Shown here one piece after another: positions 44,297 to 52,837 of a stretch of DNA of 64,000 nucleotides (positions within the stretch are counted from its first letter, which is position 1; every line of letters begins with the position of its first letter). The stretch comes from Brevundimonas sp. UBA6550. Its GTDB lineage: Bacteria > Pseudomonadota > Alphaproteobacteria > Caulobacterales > Caulobacteraceae. Location: contig NZ_DJKE01000001.1 of assembly GCF_002434505.1 (NCBI RefSeq), positions 370,352 through 434,351 of the forward strand, read 5' to 3'. The notes under the pieces are model-generated. The model was not told the DNA's origin and searched no databases. It saw nothing but the letters and a program-made list of their open reading frames with translations. The position numbers and the translations under genes are program-made.

Positions 44297-44332
44297 AAGA
44301 GGGGCCCGGCGCCAGGGGATCGCGCCGGGCCC
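44297..44332 (-). terminator. Strong hairpin terminator between receptor and HD-like gene
   Basis: On the minus strand GGGCCCGGCGC (44332-44322) pairs with GCGCCGGGCCC (44312-44302), an 11-bp perfect stem followed by CTCTTTTTT. It lies ten bases after the receptor stop and the HD-like gene begins 20 bases later, so it may act as an attenuator that lowers HD-gene expression. Confidence 0.85.
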
Positions 44333-44341
44333 GCGCTGACA

Positions 44342-47101
44342 TCAGAAGTCGTACTTCAGCGTCAGCAGGGTGGTGCGACCGGAGTCGACCACGTCCGAGA
44401 GGGCCAGGCTGTTGTGGCCGACATGGGCCCAATAGCTGTAGTCCTCGAACAGGTTGGACACCGACAGGTCCAGAACCACGCCGTTGTCGAAGGCGTAGCC
44501 GGCGTGCAGGTCGGTGCGGCGGGTCGGCCGGGTCCAGTAGTCCAGACCGGCGACGCGGTTGTAGGCCATGACCGTCTCGCCGGAGTAGTTCCAGTTCAGG
44601 TCCAGGGTCAGGTTGCGCCAGGCGTAGTTCAGCTTGACGTTGGCGAGTTCGTCGGGGGCGTTCTGCATCCGGTGCTTCTCGCCGCCGCCGATGTCGACCT
44701 CGGTCCACTGGCGGGTGTAGTTCACGCCGGCGCCGAAGCCCGACATCCAGCCCGGCAGCATATCGAAGGCCTGGTACAGCTGGATCTCGATCCCCTTGAC
44801 GTAGCCGTCGCCGCCGTTGGTCGGCGAGATGATGGTCACGCGGTCGAAGATTTCGCCGTTGTACTCGGTGCCGCCCGAGGTCTGGCTGCCGTTCACCGTG
44901 GTCGAGCCGTTGTCGTACAGATAGTCGGACAGTTGCTTGTAATAGGCGCCGACCATGGCGTAGCCGCCGAAGCTGCTGCGCCATTCGCCCGAGGCGTCGA
45001 AGTTCCAGGACTTCAGCGTCTCCAGGTCCGGATTGCCGCGCGTGACGGTGATCGAGTTGTCGCCGCGCGAGGTCGTTTCCGACCCGCCCAGTTGCACCAG
45101 GGCCGGGCGCATATAGGCGCGGGTGATCGAGGCGCGGTACACGGCCTCATCGGTCGGGCGATAGTTGACGAACAGGCTGGGCAGCCATTCGTTGTACTCG
45201 GTCGAGTTGGTCTCGAACCGCTGGGCCTGGGCGTCGTTGTTCCAGTAGGTGTTCTCGATCCGGGTGTTCTCGAAGCGCAGCCCCGGAATGATCTCGACCG
45301 CGCCCGCGTTCCACTTGCCGGTGACATAGGCGGCGGCGACGTTCTCGTCGCCCTTCAGCGTGTTGCAGTTCAGGTAGCAGAGGTCGGCAGCAGCGGCGTC
45401 CGCGTTGAAATACTGATTGAACAGCTCCATCAGCCGGTCGTGGTTCACCTTGGGCGCCCGGACGTCATAGAGACCCGGATAGGCCGAGTCGAAATAGCCT
45501 TCGATCAGACCCAGTTCGTTCCAGGTCACGCCGGGACGGCCCAGCAGATTGGCGAAATGGTCGTTGGTCCAGTCATGGCTGCTGACACGCCGCTGGCTCT
45601 GGACATATTTCACGCCGGCCTTGACGTAGGACAGGGCGCCGCTGTCGAAATCGTACTGGGTGTCGAACCTGCCCCCGACCTTTTGCTGGTTCGAGAATTG
45701 TTCGGTTAGCTGGCCGGCGCGGCGAGCCAGAAGGGCGCTGCCGGAGTTGTTAAGCAGGTCGCGCTGGGCCTGGGTCAGCAGCGGGATCGCATGGCCGTCC
45801 TTGTCGTAACCGACGAACAGGCCGCTATAGGGCAACAGCGAACCGGTGTTGTACTTGTCCGACTGGTTGTTGCGGACCGAGGCTTCGATGTGGTGCGGCC
45901 GATCATTGCCGCCGTAGGAGTAGAAGACCGACGGCGAGAAGGTCCAGGCGCCGTGACGCTTCTGCGCCCCGAAGGTCAGGGTGCTGAGGTCGGCGTCCTC
46001 GGGGTTGGTCGTGTACCACATCCGTACCGACGAATCCGTCAGGTTCAGGTCATAGAGCCCGGTCGCGGCGTTGAAGACGCGGCTGCGACCCTGGATGATC
46101 TGATTGTGGGTGGAGTTCTGCTGGGTGTCGGCGAAGGCGTAGGAGCCGCGCAGATAGACGTCCAGGCTGTCGTCGGGCCGCCAGTCCAGCGAGAAGTTGC
46201 CGCCGTAACGTTCGGTGTAGCCGGTCGAGACCCCCAGGTTCAGACCGGTCTGGATCAGGTTGGCCTCCCGATCCATGCCGGCCGGGTTGGTTCCCCCGCC
46301 CGAGTTGGTAGCCGAGTGCAGATAGGCCCAGCCGCCGTCGTTCTGCGCCGCCATCAGACCCGAGACCATCGAGTTGGCGAAGTTGCGCTTGTCGTAGAAG
46401 GCGCTGACGTACAGACCGAACTCATCGTTCCGCCCGAAACGCTGGGCGAATTCGCCGCTGGCGCCGCCGCCCAGACCGTCCTCGTCATAGTCACGGGCCC
46501 GGCTTTCGACCCGGCCGGCGACCGACAGGGAGGCGTAGCCGTCGCGGAAGGTGAAGGCCGACGGGGTGATGAAGTCGATGGTTCCGCCGATGGCGTCGCC
46601 GTCCATGTCGGCGGTCGAGTTCTTGTTGACCACGATGGTCTTCAGACCCGACGGCGGCAGCAGAGACAGCTGCACCTGACGCGAATAGGGCATGCCCTGG
46701 GCGGCGTTGACGCCGTTGATCAGGGCCAGGGTGAACTCCGAGTTCATGCCACGCACGCCGACGAACATGCCCTCGCCGCGCGAGGCGCCTTCGACGCCGC
46801 CGAAGAAGGAGTTGCCGGTGTTCTGCACGCTGATGCCCGGCAGCAGAGCCAGAGCTTCGGCGACGTTGTGGACCGCCGTGTGTTCCAGATCCTCCGCCGA
46901 CATGACGCTGACGGCGTTGTCGCTGCGCATCTGGGTGCGCATGGCGTCGTTGCGCGTGCCGACGACGACGATCTCGCTGACGTTCGTTGTGTCGCCAGCG
47001 GCAGCCGCCTGATCCTGAGCGGCGGCCTGCGCTGCGCCGAACACCGAAAGAAGCGCCATCGAAGACGCGAGAAGTCTGGTTTTGAACGAAAGAATCTTCA
47101 T
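44342..47101 (-). CDS. TonB-dependent receptor without STN domain
   Basis: A 919-residue outer-membrane transporter. The signal peptide ends near AQAAAQ (about residue 28). The TonB box region is VSEIVVVGTRNDAM, followed by a plug with VAEALALLPGISVQNTGNSF and FGGVEGASRGEGMFVGVRGM, and the barrel ends LLTLKYDF. There is no STN domain, so it should not signal through FecR directly. It shares long motifs, including YWAHVG and ALSDVVDSGR near the C-terminus, with the receptor at 40212-43263, so the two are duplicates. It has an operator-like palindrome upstream, at 47180-47196. Confidence 0.95.
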   Translation of the reverse strand: MKILSFKTRLLASSMALLSVFGAAQAAAQDQAAAAGDTTNVSEIVVVGTRNDAMRTQMRSDNAVSVMSAEDLEHTAVHNVAEALALLPGISVQNTGNSFFGGVEGASRGEGMFVGVRGMNSEFTLALINGVNAAQGMPYSRQVQLSLLPPSGLKTIVVNKNSTADMDGDAIGGTIDFITPSAFTFRDGYASLSVAGRVESRARDYDEDGLGGGASGEFAQRFGRNDEFGLYVSAFYDKRNFANSMVSGLMAAQNDGGWAYLHSATNSGGGTNPAGMDREANLIQTGLNLGVSTGYTERYGGNFSLDWRPDDSLDVYLRGSYAFADTQQNSTHNQIIQGRSRVFNAATGLYDLNLTDSSVRMWYTTNPEDADLSTLTFGAQKRHGAWTFSPSVFYSYGGNDRPHHIEASVRNNQSDKYNTGSLLPYSGLFVGYDKDGHAIPLLTQAQRDLLNNSGSALLARRAGQLTEQFSNQQKVGGRFDTQYDFDSGALSYVKAGVKYVQSQRRVSSHDWTNDHFANLLGRPGVTWNELGLIEGYFDSAYPGLYDVRAPKVNHDRLMELFNQYFNADAAAADLCYLNCNTLKGDENVAAAYVTGKWNAGAVEIIPGLRFENTRIENTYWNNDAQAQRFETNSTEYNEWLPSLFVNYRPTDEAVYRASITRAYMRPALVQLGGSETTSRGDNSITVTRGNPDLETLKSWNFDASGEWRSSFGGYAMVGAYYKQLSDYLYDNGSTTVNGSQTSGGTEYNGEIFDRVTIISPTNGGDGYVKGIEIQLYQAFDMLPGWMSGFGAGVNYTRQWTEVDIGGGEKHRMQNAPDELANVKLNYAWRNLTLDLNWNYSGETVMAYNRVAGLDYWTRPTRRTDLHAGYAFDNGVVLDLSVSNLFEDYSYWAHVGHNSLALSDVVDSGRTTLLTLKYDF

Positions 47102-47179
47102 CGACCGCAGTCCCTGAACCGGAGCTGAGATATGCCCCCAAGTCCAAGGACGCGGCCCGCCGTTCGACGCGCCGAAACT

Positions 47180-47196
47180 TTATGAATGCTTCATAA
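47180..47196. promoter_or_regulatory. Perfect palindrome TTATGAA-N3-TTCATAA upstream of the receptor gene
   Basis: Seven-base arms around TGC, spanning the stop of the MBL gene, about 80 bases upstream of the 44342-47101 receptor start. It has the form of a dimeric repressor operator, and the AT content is unusual for this locus. Confidence 0.5.
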
Positions 47197-48474
47197 TTCA
47201 GAGCCCGACGCCTGGGCTCCCAGAGGCCCCGATACGCTAACGACCCTGTCGGCTTCATCCCGGTTGCTGGTGACCACAATCCGATAGGTCGCACCGCCCG
47301 GCGCGACACGGACCACCACATGGCCATCGCGGCTGGCCAGACGCCCCGTGAGCCATGGCATGGTCAGATCGGTCGTCTCGTCCAGGGCCGTGGCGAACAC
47401 GTCTCTCGGACCGGGGTAGAGGCGCGGATTGAACACGCGATCCAACGTGCTGGGGCTGGGGTGCAGCGCATGCCAGGCCGACACGATCCAGGCTCTCGGC
47501 TGAAGGGCTCTGACCGCCTCCGCCCCCGTGGCGTCGAACATGCCGTGGTGCGGGGCGACCGCCACGTCCACTCGACCGCAAGCGCGGGCTGCGGCCGTCT
47601 CCACGTCCCGCCAGGGCAGGACGCCGTCGAACGTCGAACTCGTCAGGTCACCTGCGGCGAAATAGCCGAACGCGCCATAGGACACACGAACGGCTGCAGA
47701 CCAGACATTCTCCTCTGGCATATCCGCCGCCGACAAGGACGCCATGTCCGGGAAGACCGGTCGGCTGGTCTCGCCCTCGCCGCTCCACACCTGCCCATTG
47801 ACCGCCAGATTGCGGATCGAGAATTCAGGAAAGGCGGTGGACGCGGGATCGCGCCGGAATTGGTTTAGCGTCCCGGCCGTGAATCGCTCGACCGCCAGGC
47901 CTTGCGCGACACGCGCCCGCACGAAGGCCTCGTAATTCTGCTGGAAAGGCAACGCGATCGGACGCGGCAGATCGTAGGACGGATAAGCCCGATCGATCAG
48001 CCGACTTATCGGCGTGATGGCGTCGACATCGGTGACTCCGGAAAGACGATAGTCGCCGCCCGCCGCATGGGGCGTCGTTTCATCGACGTCGCCGATGTGA
48101 TCCGGGTGTTGGTGGGTGGCCAGAAAGACGTCGAGCGCGCTCGCGCCTGTGTCGCGCAGCCGCCGCTGGGCGTAGCGTCCGATCCATTCGCCGGGACGGC
48201 GGCTCTCGTCCGGCCGCGTGGTCAGGGCCGGCGGCGACGGCGTCAGCGAGGCCCCGGCGTCGATCATCACGGTCGAGCCGTCCGGGCCGACGATCAGGGT
48301 TGAGTCTCCGCGTCCGGTAGAGATGTGGTGGATGTCCAGCATCCCCGGTCGCCAGGGACGCAGCGGCTGGCCGACGACATCGCCGTCGTCGGTCGCCGCC
48401 CGGACCGCGCCGCCCCTCGCGCCGACCGCCAGCGAGGCGGCGCCCAGCAACAGGGTGCGGCGCGACCAGCCCAT
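47191..48474 (-). CDS. Exported metallo-beta-lactamase-fold hydrolase (ComEC-like)
   Basis: A 427-residue MBL-fold protein. The N-terminus SRRTLLLGAASLAVGA is a twin-arginine-type signal. The fold begins DIHHISTGRGDSTLIVGPDG, with the metal motif THQHPDHIGD (H121, H123, D125, H126). Later FAAGDLTSSTF and AVAPHHGMFDA provide the further Asp and His expected for a binuclear site. Similarity is to the ComEC/Rec2-type MBL domain, whose members cleave phosphodiesters, but the substrate is not known here. It is 2 bases from the receptor upstream. The signal suggests folding and metal loading in the cytoplasm before export. Confidence 0.85.
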   Translation of the reverse strand: MGWSRRTLLLGAASLAVGARGGAVRAATDDGDVVGQPLRPWRPGMLDIHHISTGRGDSTLIVGPDGSTVMIDAGASLTPSPPALTTRPDESRRPGEWIGRYAQRRLRDTGASALDVFLATHQHPDHIGDVDETTPHAAGGDYRLSGVTDVDAITPISRLIDRAYPSYDLPRPIALPFQQNYEAFVRARVAQGLAVERFTAGTLNQFRRDPASTAFPEFSIRNLAVNGQVWSGEGETSRPVFPDMASLSAADMPEENVWSAAVRVSYGAFGYFAAGDLTSSTFDGVLPWRDVETAAARACGRVDVAVAPHHGMFDATGAEAVRALQPRAWIVSAWHALHPSPSTLDRVFNPRLYPGPRDVFATALDETTDLTMPWLTGRLASRDGHVVVRVAPGGATYRIVVTSNRDEADRVVSVSGPLGAQASGSEL

Positions 48475-48476
48475 GG

Positions 48477-50843
48477 TCAGAACCGCGCCGACAGGGTGAC
48501 GCCCCAGGTGCGCGGCTCGCCCAGATATTCGGCCAGGACGCCCTGGGTCGAATTGGTCAGGACATAGTCCTTGTCGGTCAGGTTCCGAACCCAGGCCGCG
48601 GCCCGCCAGGCGCGGTCGGCAGGCTCGTAGCCGACCATTAGATTGGCCAGCGAATAGGCGTCGATCTGCAGGTTGGGATCGGCGGCCGCGCCGGTGTTGT
48701 AGGTGTCGGTATAGGCCCAGCTGGCGGAACCGATCAGATAGCCCGCCTCGCCCAGGGGCAAATCCAGATCGGCGGCCAGAGACGCCTTGTTCTCGGGCGA
48801 CGAGCCCAGGGCGTTGCCGGTGTAGGTCGCGCCGCCGGGGATGACGAAGGAGTCATAGACCGTGTCCAGATAGCCGTAGGTCGCTGTCAGCCCCAGCCAT
48901 CCGGTCGGCCGATAGGCGACCTCCAGCTCCGCCCCCTTGATGGTCGCCTCGCCGGCGTTGGTGATGGTCAGGATCCGGGTCAAGTTGTTGAAGAAGAGCT
49001 CCTGCTTGTCCTGATAGTCCATCTGGAAGACCGCGGCGTTCACCCGCAGGCGGCGCTCCAGCCATTCGGACTTCACCCCCAACTCGTAGTTGGTCACCGT
49101 CTCTGGATCGAAGGGCGTGGTCAGGGCGGCCAGGGCGGCGGCGTCGGTATTGAACCCGCCGGCGGTATAGCCGCGCGTGACGCTGGCGTAGGCGTGAAAG
49201 TCCTGGGTCGGCGACCAGGTCAGGACCGCGCGCGGCGTGACCTCGCTCCAGTCCGCCTTCAGGTCTCGCGCGACGAAATTGCCTGCGGCGCTGATCGCGT
49301 CGACGCGGTTCAGCGAGGCCGTCTTCTCGTCGCGGGTCCAGCGGGCGCCCAGGGTCAGATCCAGATGGGCCGGCAGGTGCAGGGATCCGTCGGCGAAGAC
49401 CGCATAGCTGAGGGTGTCCACCGCCTGATCGGTCAGGACGTTCGACGTGACCCGTCCCGTCCCGGCGGCCAGATTGCGCACCGTCAGCTGACGCTTGGCC
49501 TCCTCGTCGGCGTAATAGAGGCCCGCAACGAAATCGCCCCAGCTCCATTTCGGACTGACGTAGCGGACTTCCTGCGACAGAACGCCGACCTGATCGACGT
49601 CGCGGTTCACCGTCTGGCTGCCCGTGGTCAGGAACTGGTAGCCGGCGCCGACGCCGGAATAGTCTTCCCCGGACTGGGAGCCGCGATAGCCGGTGATCGA
49701 GATCAGCTGGCCGATCGGCAGGGTCAAGTACAGGCGCGCCGAGACGCCGCCCTGGTTCCGGTCGAAGGCCTGATCGAAGCCCAGTTCGGAGGTGCGACGA
49801 TCCCCGTCGTCGCCCAGGGCCCTGGACGACAGCGTGCGGCCGCCGTTGTGGTCGTCGCTATAGTCGGCGCCGAGCAGAATCTCCAGATCGTCCGTGGCCC
49901 GCAGGCGGAACTGACCGCGCAGGCTGCGGCTGTCCAGATCGTCCTGCTCGCGCCCCGTCAGCCGGTCATGGCCGAAGCCGTCGCGGGTCTTGATCGAGGC
50001 GGCCAGGCGCACCGCCGCCTGTTCGCCCAGGGGCGCATCGACGAAGCCGTCGAACTGGCGCAGATCGTACGAGCCTGCCGAGAGACGGGCCGAGCCGCCC
50101 AGATCGCCATAGACGGGCTTGCCGGTGTCCAGCACCACGGCGCCGCCGGTGACGTTGCGACCGAACAGGGTGCCCTGCGGCCCCTTCAGCACCTGGATGG
50201 AGTTGAGGCCGTAAAGCTCGAAGGTCGCGGCGCTGTTGCGCGGGATGAACAGGTCGTCGACGACCACGGCGACCGGCTTGTTGGCGCCGATCTGGCTGAA
50301 GGTGTTGGTCGCGCCGCGCACGGCGATGGTCGGGCTGCTCTGGTTGAAGGACGAGACCAGCAGACCCGGCGTCAGGCGCGACACGTCGCGCAGCGTCTCC
50401 AGCTGATGCCGTTCCAGCGTCGCGCCGGAGAAGGCCGTCAGGGCGATGGGCACCTCCTGGGCGCGCTGGTCGCGCTTCTGGGCGGTTACGACGACGTCCT
50501 CGACGGCGGCCGGCGCGGCTGGGGGGCCTTGAAACCCAGGCGCCGCGCGACGCAGGACGATGACCCCGTCGGCGTCCGAGGCGACCTCCAGACCGGCGTC
50601 CTGGATCAGTCGGCTGAGAACGGCCCGCGCCTCCATGCGTCCCGAGACGGCGGTGCTGCGCAGACCCGCCATGACATCGGCCGGGGCCACGATCTGCAGA
50701 CCGGACTGACGCCCGAAACGCGAGATGGCGGCGCTCAGGTCCTGCGCCGGAATGTCGAAGTTGCGCTCCTGTGCGACCGCCGGAAGCGCGAGCACGATCG
50801 CGGCTGCGGCGACGCCGCAACCCAGCCAAGGTTTGATGGACAT
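48477..50843 (-). CDS. TonB-dependent receptor with STN domain (second signalling receptor)
   Basis: A 788-residue outer-membrane receptor. The signal peptide ends ALPAVAQE, then the STN domain NFDIPAQDLSAAISRFGRQS follows (residues about 27-75) and VEDVVVTAQKRDQRAQEVPI is the TonB-box/plug start. The plug carries LRDVSRLTPGLLVSSFNQSS and LKGPQGTLFGRNVTGGAVVL. The barrel C-terminus is WGVTLSARF. With STN, it fits signalling to the upstream FecR. The ATG at 50843 (MSIKPW) is chosen over 50873. The AQKRDQRAQEVP form is common in sphingomonad-type receptors of unknown ligand. Confidence 0.95.
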   Translation of the reverse strand: MSIKPWLGCGVAAAAIVLALPAVAQERNFDIPAQDLSAAISRFGRQSGLQIVAPADVMAGLRSTAVSGRMEARAVLSRLIQDAGLEVASDADGVIVLRRAAPGFQGPPAAPAAVEDVVVTAQKRDQRAQEVPIALTAFSGATLERHQLETLRDVSRLTPGLLVSSFNQSSPTIAVRGATNTFSQIGANKPVAVVVDDLFIPRNSAATFELYGLNSIQVLKGPQGTLFGRNVTGGAVVLDTGKPVYGDLGGSARLSAGSYDLRQFDGFVDAPLGEQAAVRLAASIKTRDGFGHDRLTGREQDDLDSRSLRGQFRLRATDDLEILLGADYSDDHNGGRTLSSRALGDDGDRRTSELGFDQAFDRNQGGVSARLYLTLPIGQLISITGYRGSQSGEDYSGVGAGYQFLTTGSQTVNRDVDQVGVLSQEVRYVSPKWSWGDFVAGLYYADEEAKRQLTVRNLAAGTGRVTSNVLTDQAVDTLSYAVFADGSLHLPAHLDLTLGARWTRDEKTASLNRVDAISAAGNFVARDLKADWSEVTPRAVLTWSPTQDFHAYASVTRGYTAGGFNTDAAALAALTTPFDPETVTNYELGVKSEWLERRLRVNAAVFQMDYQDKQELFFNNLTRILTITNAGEATIKGAELEVAYRPTGWLGLTATYGYLDTVYDSFVIPGGATYTGNALGSSPENKASLAADLDLPLGEAGYLIGSASWAYTDTYNTGAAADPNLQIDAYSLANLMVGYEPADRAWRAAAWVRNLTDKDYVLTNSTQGVLAEYLGEPRTWGVTLSARF

Positions 50844-50937
50844 GTCGATGATCCCAAGCGCGCCGGTCCCCATACGCCGGCTTCCAGGACTAGAGGCGGG
50901 CGACGGGATTTTCCCCCATGCGTCCGCCGGAAAAATT

Positions 50938-51918
50938 TCAACGCCCGCCGACGCGGCCGATCCGCACGCCGGTCGCCGTCGGGGTCGTCTCCAGCCCCAG
51001 GCTCATGGCCGCAGCCGTCGCAAACCCCTTGGGGTCGCTGAGATTATAGACGCCCGCCACCTTCATCCGGGCCACTTCGGGATCGTCGATCAGGATAGGC
51101 CGGTCCGCGTAACGACCGAACTCTGCAGCCGCCTGTCCCAGGGTCAGGCCGGTGAGATCCAGTCGCCCTTCCCGCCAGGCCATGCCCCGTTCGATGGTCT
51201 CGAGCGCGAGGCGCTCGGTCGCGACCGCGCCGTCGGCTGCGACACTCTGTCGATCCCCGGCCTGCAACCGGATCGCCGGCCCGTCGCCGCGACGAACCTC
51301 CACCACGCCCTCACGCACCGCCACGTCGACGCGGCCGTCGTCGCGCAGGCGTACGGTGAAACTGGTGCCCACGGCGCGCACCCGCACGGCGTCGGCCACG
51401 ACGACGAAAGGCCGCGACGGATCCTTTGCCACGTCGAACAAAGCCTCTCCGCGCGACAGCAGGATGCGCCGCTCGTTCCGGCCCAGTTCCGGCCGAACTA
51501 CCGTATCGGTGTTGAGCGTGATCGCCGAACCCTCGGCGAGAGACACACGCCTGACATCCCCCAAGCGGGTGACGATCCTTTCCCGATGCTGCAGCACCCC
51601 ATAGCCGACCGCGCCGACCAGGCTGGCCGCCAGCAGGGCGCCGCCGCCCGTCATGATCGCGCGCCGCCCCATCGTCCGACGCGGCGGGCGATAGTCGGCG
51701 CCCAGGGCCGAGACGCGGTTCAGATAGGCGTTGGCGGCCAGGGCGCGGGCATAGGCTCCGGCCCGGCGCGCATCCACGGCCGCCCAGGCGTCCAGAGCGG
51801 CCTGATCCTCGGCGGACAGGGGACCGCGGTCCGCCTTCGCCGCCCAGGCCAGGGCCGCCGCCTCAATCGCGGCGGCGCTCTCGCGCAGTTCGGTCGGGGG
51901 CGTGCTGGTCAGCCTCAT
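50938..51918 (-). CDS. FecR-family regulator (second pair)
   Basis: A 326-residue FecR protein. The N-terminal cytoplasmic segment includes SAEDQAALDAWAAVDARRAG, a single transmembrane helix lies near residues 80-98 (IMTGGGALLAASLVGAVGYG), and the periplasmic FecR domain has RRVSLAEGSAITLNTDTVVR and RGEALFDVAKDPSRPFVVVA. The C-terminal part (LTGLTLGQAAAEFGRYADRP) is the receptor-interacting STN-like end. The ATG at 51918 (MRLTSTPP) is preferred. It overlaps the fecI 3' end by 56 bases. Confidence 0.92.
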   Translation of the reverse strand: MRLTSTPPTELRESAAAIEAAALAWAAKADRGPLSAEDQAALDAWAAVDARRAGAYARALAANAYLNRVSALGADYRPPRRTMGRRAIMTGGGALLAASLVGAVGYGVLQHRERIVTRLGDVRRVSLAEGSAITLNTDTVVRPELGRNERRILLSRGEALFDVAKDPSRPFVVVADAVRVRAVGTSFTVRLRDDGRVDVAVREGVVEVRRGDGPAIRLQAGDRQSVAADGAVATERLALETIERGMAWREGRLDLTGLTLGQAAAEFGRYADRPILIDDPEVARMKVAGVYNLSDPKGFATAAAMSLGLETTPTATGVRIGRVGGR

Positions 51919-52771
51919 GGTTCCTAGATGCATCGACCCGCCAGCTTCCGCCACGTCCGATCTTCGCGGTCAAGATTCCGAGCGCCTTGCCGATATGTTT
52001 CTCGACCGTGCTTTCCGACAGGCCGAGGCGCTGGGCGACCTCGCGCTGGGACAGGCCCTGGATCTTCCGCAGGGTGAAGACCTCGCGACACTTCGGCGGC
52101 AGAGCCGCGATCAGGGCGGCGACCCGTCCCAGCTCCTGCCGATCCGCCGCCGCCTGCTCCGGGCTGGGCGCGTCCGACGGCGCCTGCAGGCCGTCCACGG
52201 CCTCGGCCAGGGCGTCCAGACTGATCACTCGCGAACGGCGCAGCGACCGATAGACGACCGTCTTGGCGACTTCGAACATATAGGTGCGCGGATTGCGGAT
52301 ATGATCGACGCGCTCCAGACCGGCCAGAACGGCGTAGGTCTCCTGAACGATGTCGTCGACTTCCATTCCCGCCAGCGCGCGGCGCGAAAGCCAGGCGCGC
52401 AGTTCGGCCTCATTGGGAAAGACCCACTGGCCCAGCCAGATCGCGCGCTCCGTGGAAACCAGCCCCATCGGCGCGCGATAGCAGGCGGCTGTGACGATCC
52501 GCTGACATCGGGACGCACCCGGACAGGCTTTCTGAACGAGGCCATACGTCTTTCGTCGAATGCAGGCGAAGTGCTTCAGCAGGCCGTTCACCAGTCCATG
52601 GCCGCCGCCATGGCTCTTGGGCACGATGTGGTCGTAAGTCGGATATTCGGGCCGGTCACGTGGAAGACCGCGCTTCAGGCCCATGGGCTGTCCGCACCCA
52701 GCGCAACGACCGCCCTGCGCCCAATGCAATATTTGGCGTTGTCGAACGCGACGCTGCGCTTCTTTGGACAT
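51863..52771 (-). CDS. FecI-type sigma factor, in frame with an N-terminal HNH-like segment
   Basis: One open frame of 302 codons. Residues 102-302 form an ECF sigma factor of the FecI type: MEVDDIVQETYAVLAGLERV (region 2), RNPRTYMFEVAKTVVYRSLR, and PPKCREVFTLRKIQGLSQRE followed by LGLSESTVEKHIGKALGIL (region 4). Residues 1-80 resemble an HNH nuclease. If translation starts at ATG 52468 (MGLVSTERA), the sigma factor alone is 201 residues, the normal size. Neither ATG has a clear ribosome site. The fusion may be read-through of an old nuclease fragment. It heads the six-gene receptor operon. Confidence 0.82.
   Translation of the reverse strand: MSKEAQRRVRQRQILHWAQGGRCAGCGQPMGLKRGLPRDRPEYPTYDHIVPKSHGGGHGLVNGLLKHFACIRRKTYGLVQKACPGASRCQRIVTAACYRAPMGLVSTERAIWLGQWVFPNEAELRAWLSRRALAGMEVDDIVQETYAVLAGLERVDHIRNPRTYMFEVAKTVVYRSLRRSRVISLDALAEAVDGLQAPSDAPSPEQAAADRQELGRVAALIAALPPKCREVFTLRKIQGLSQREVAQRLGLSESTVEKHIGKALGILTAKIGRGGSWRVDASRNHEADQHAPDRTARERRRD
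52547..52771 (-). other. HNH-nuclease-like segment fused upstream of the sigma factor
   Basis: Residues 1-75 of the joint frame match a small HNH domain: GGRCAGCGQPMGLKRGLPRD with the CxxC pair, TYDHIVPKSHGGGHG (the DHxxP...GG core) and LVNGLLKHFACIRRKT, where the usual CN is CI. A zinc-binding pair and the first His are kept, while the last metal ligand region differs. It could be a standalone nuclease ending in the sigma gene or a remnant. Confidence 0.7.
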
Positions 52772-52837
52772 GGCCCAACCGATACATTTGCACGTTCTGC
52801 GCGACGGGGTGGTTGGTCGGCCATACCTGCCGAGGAG

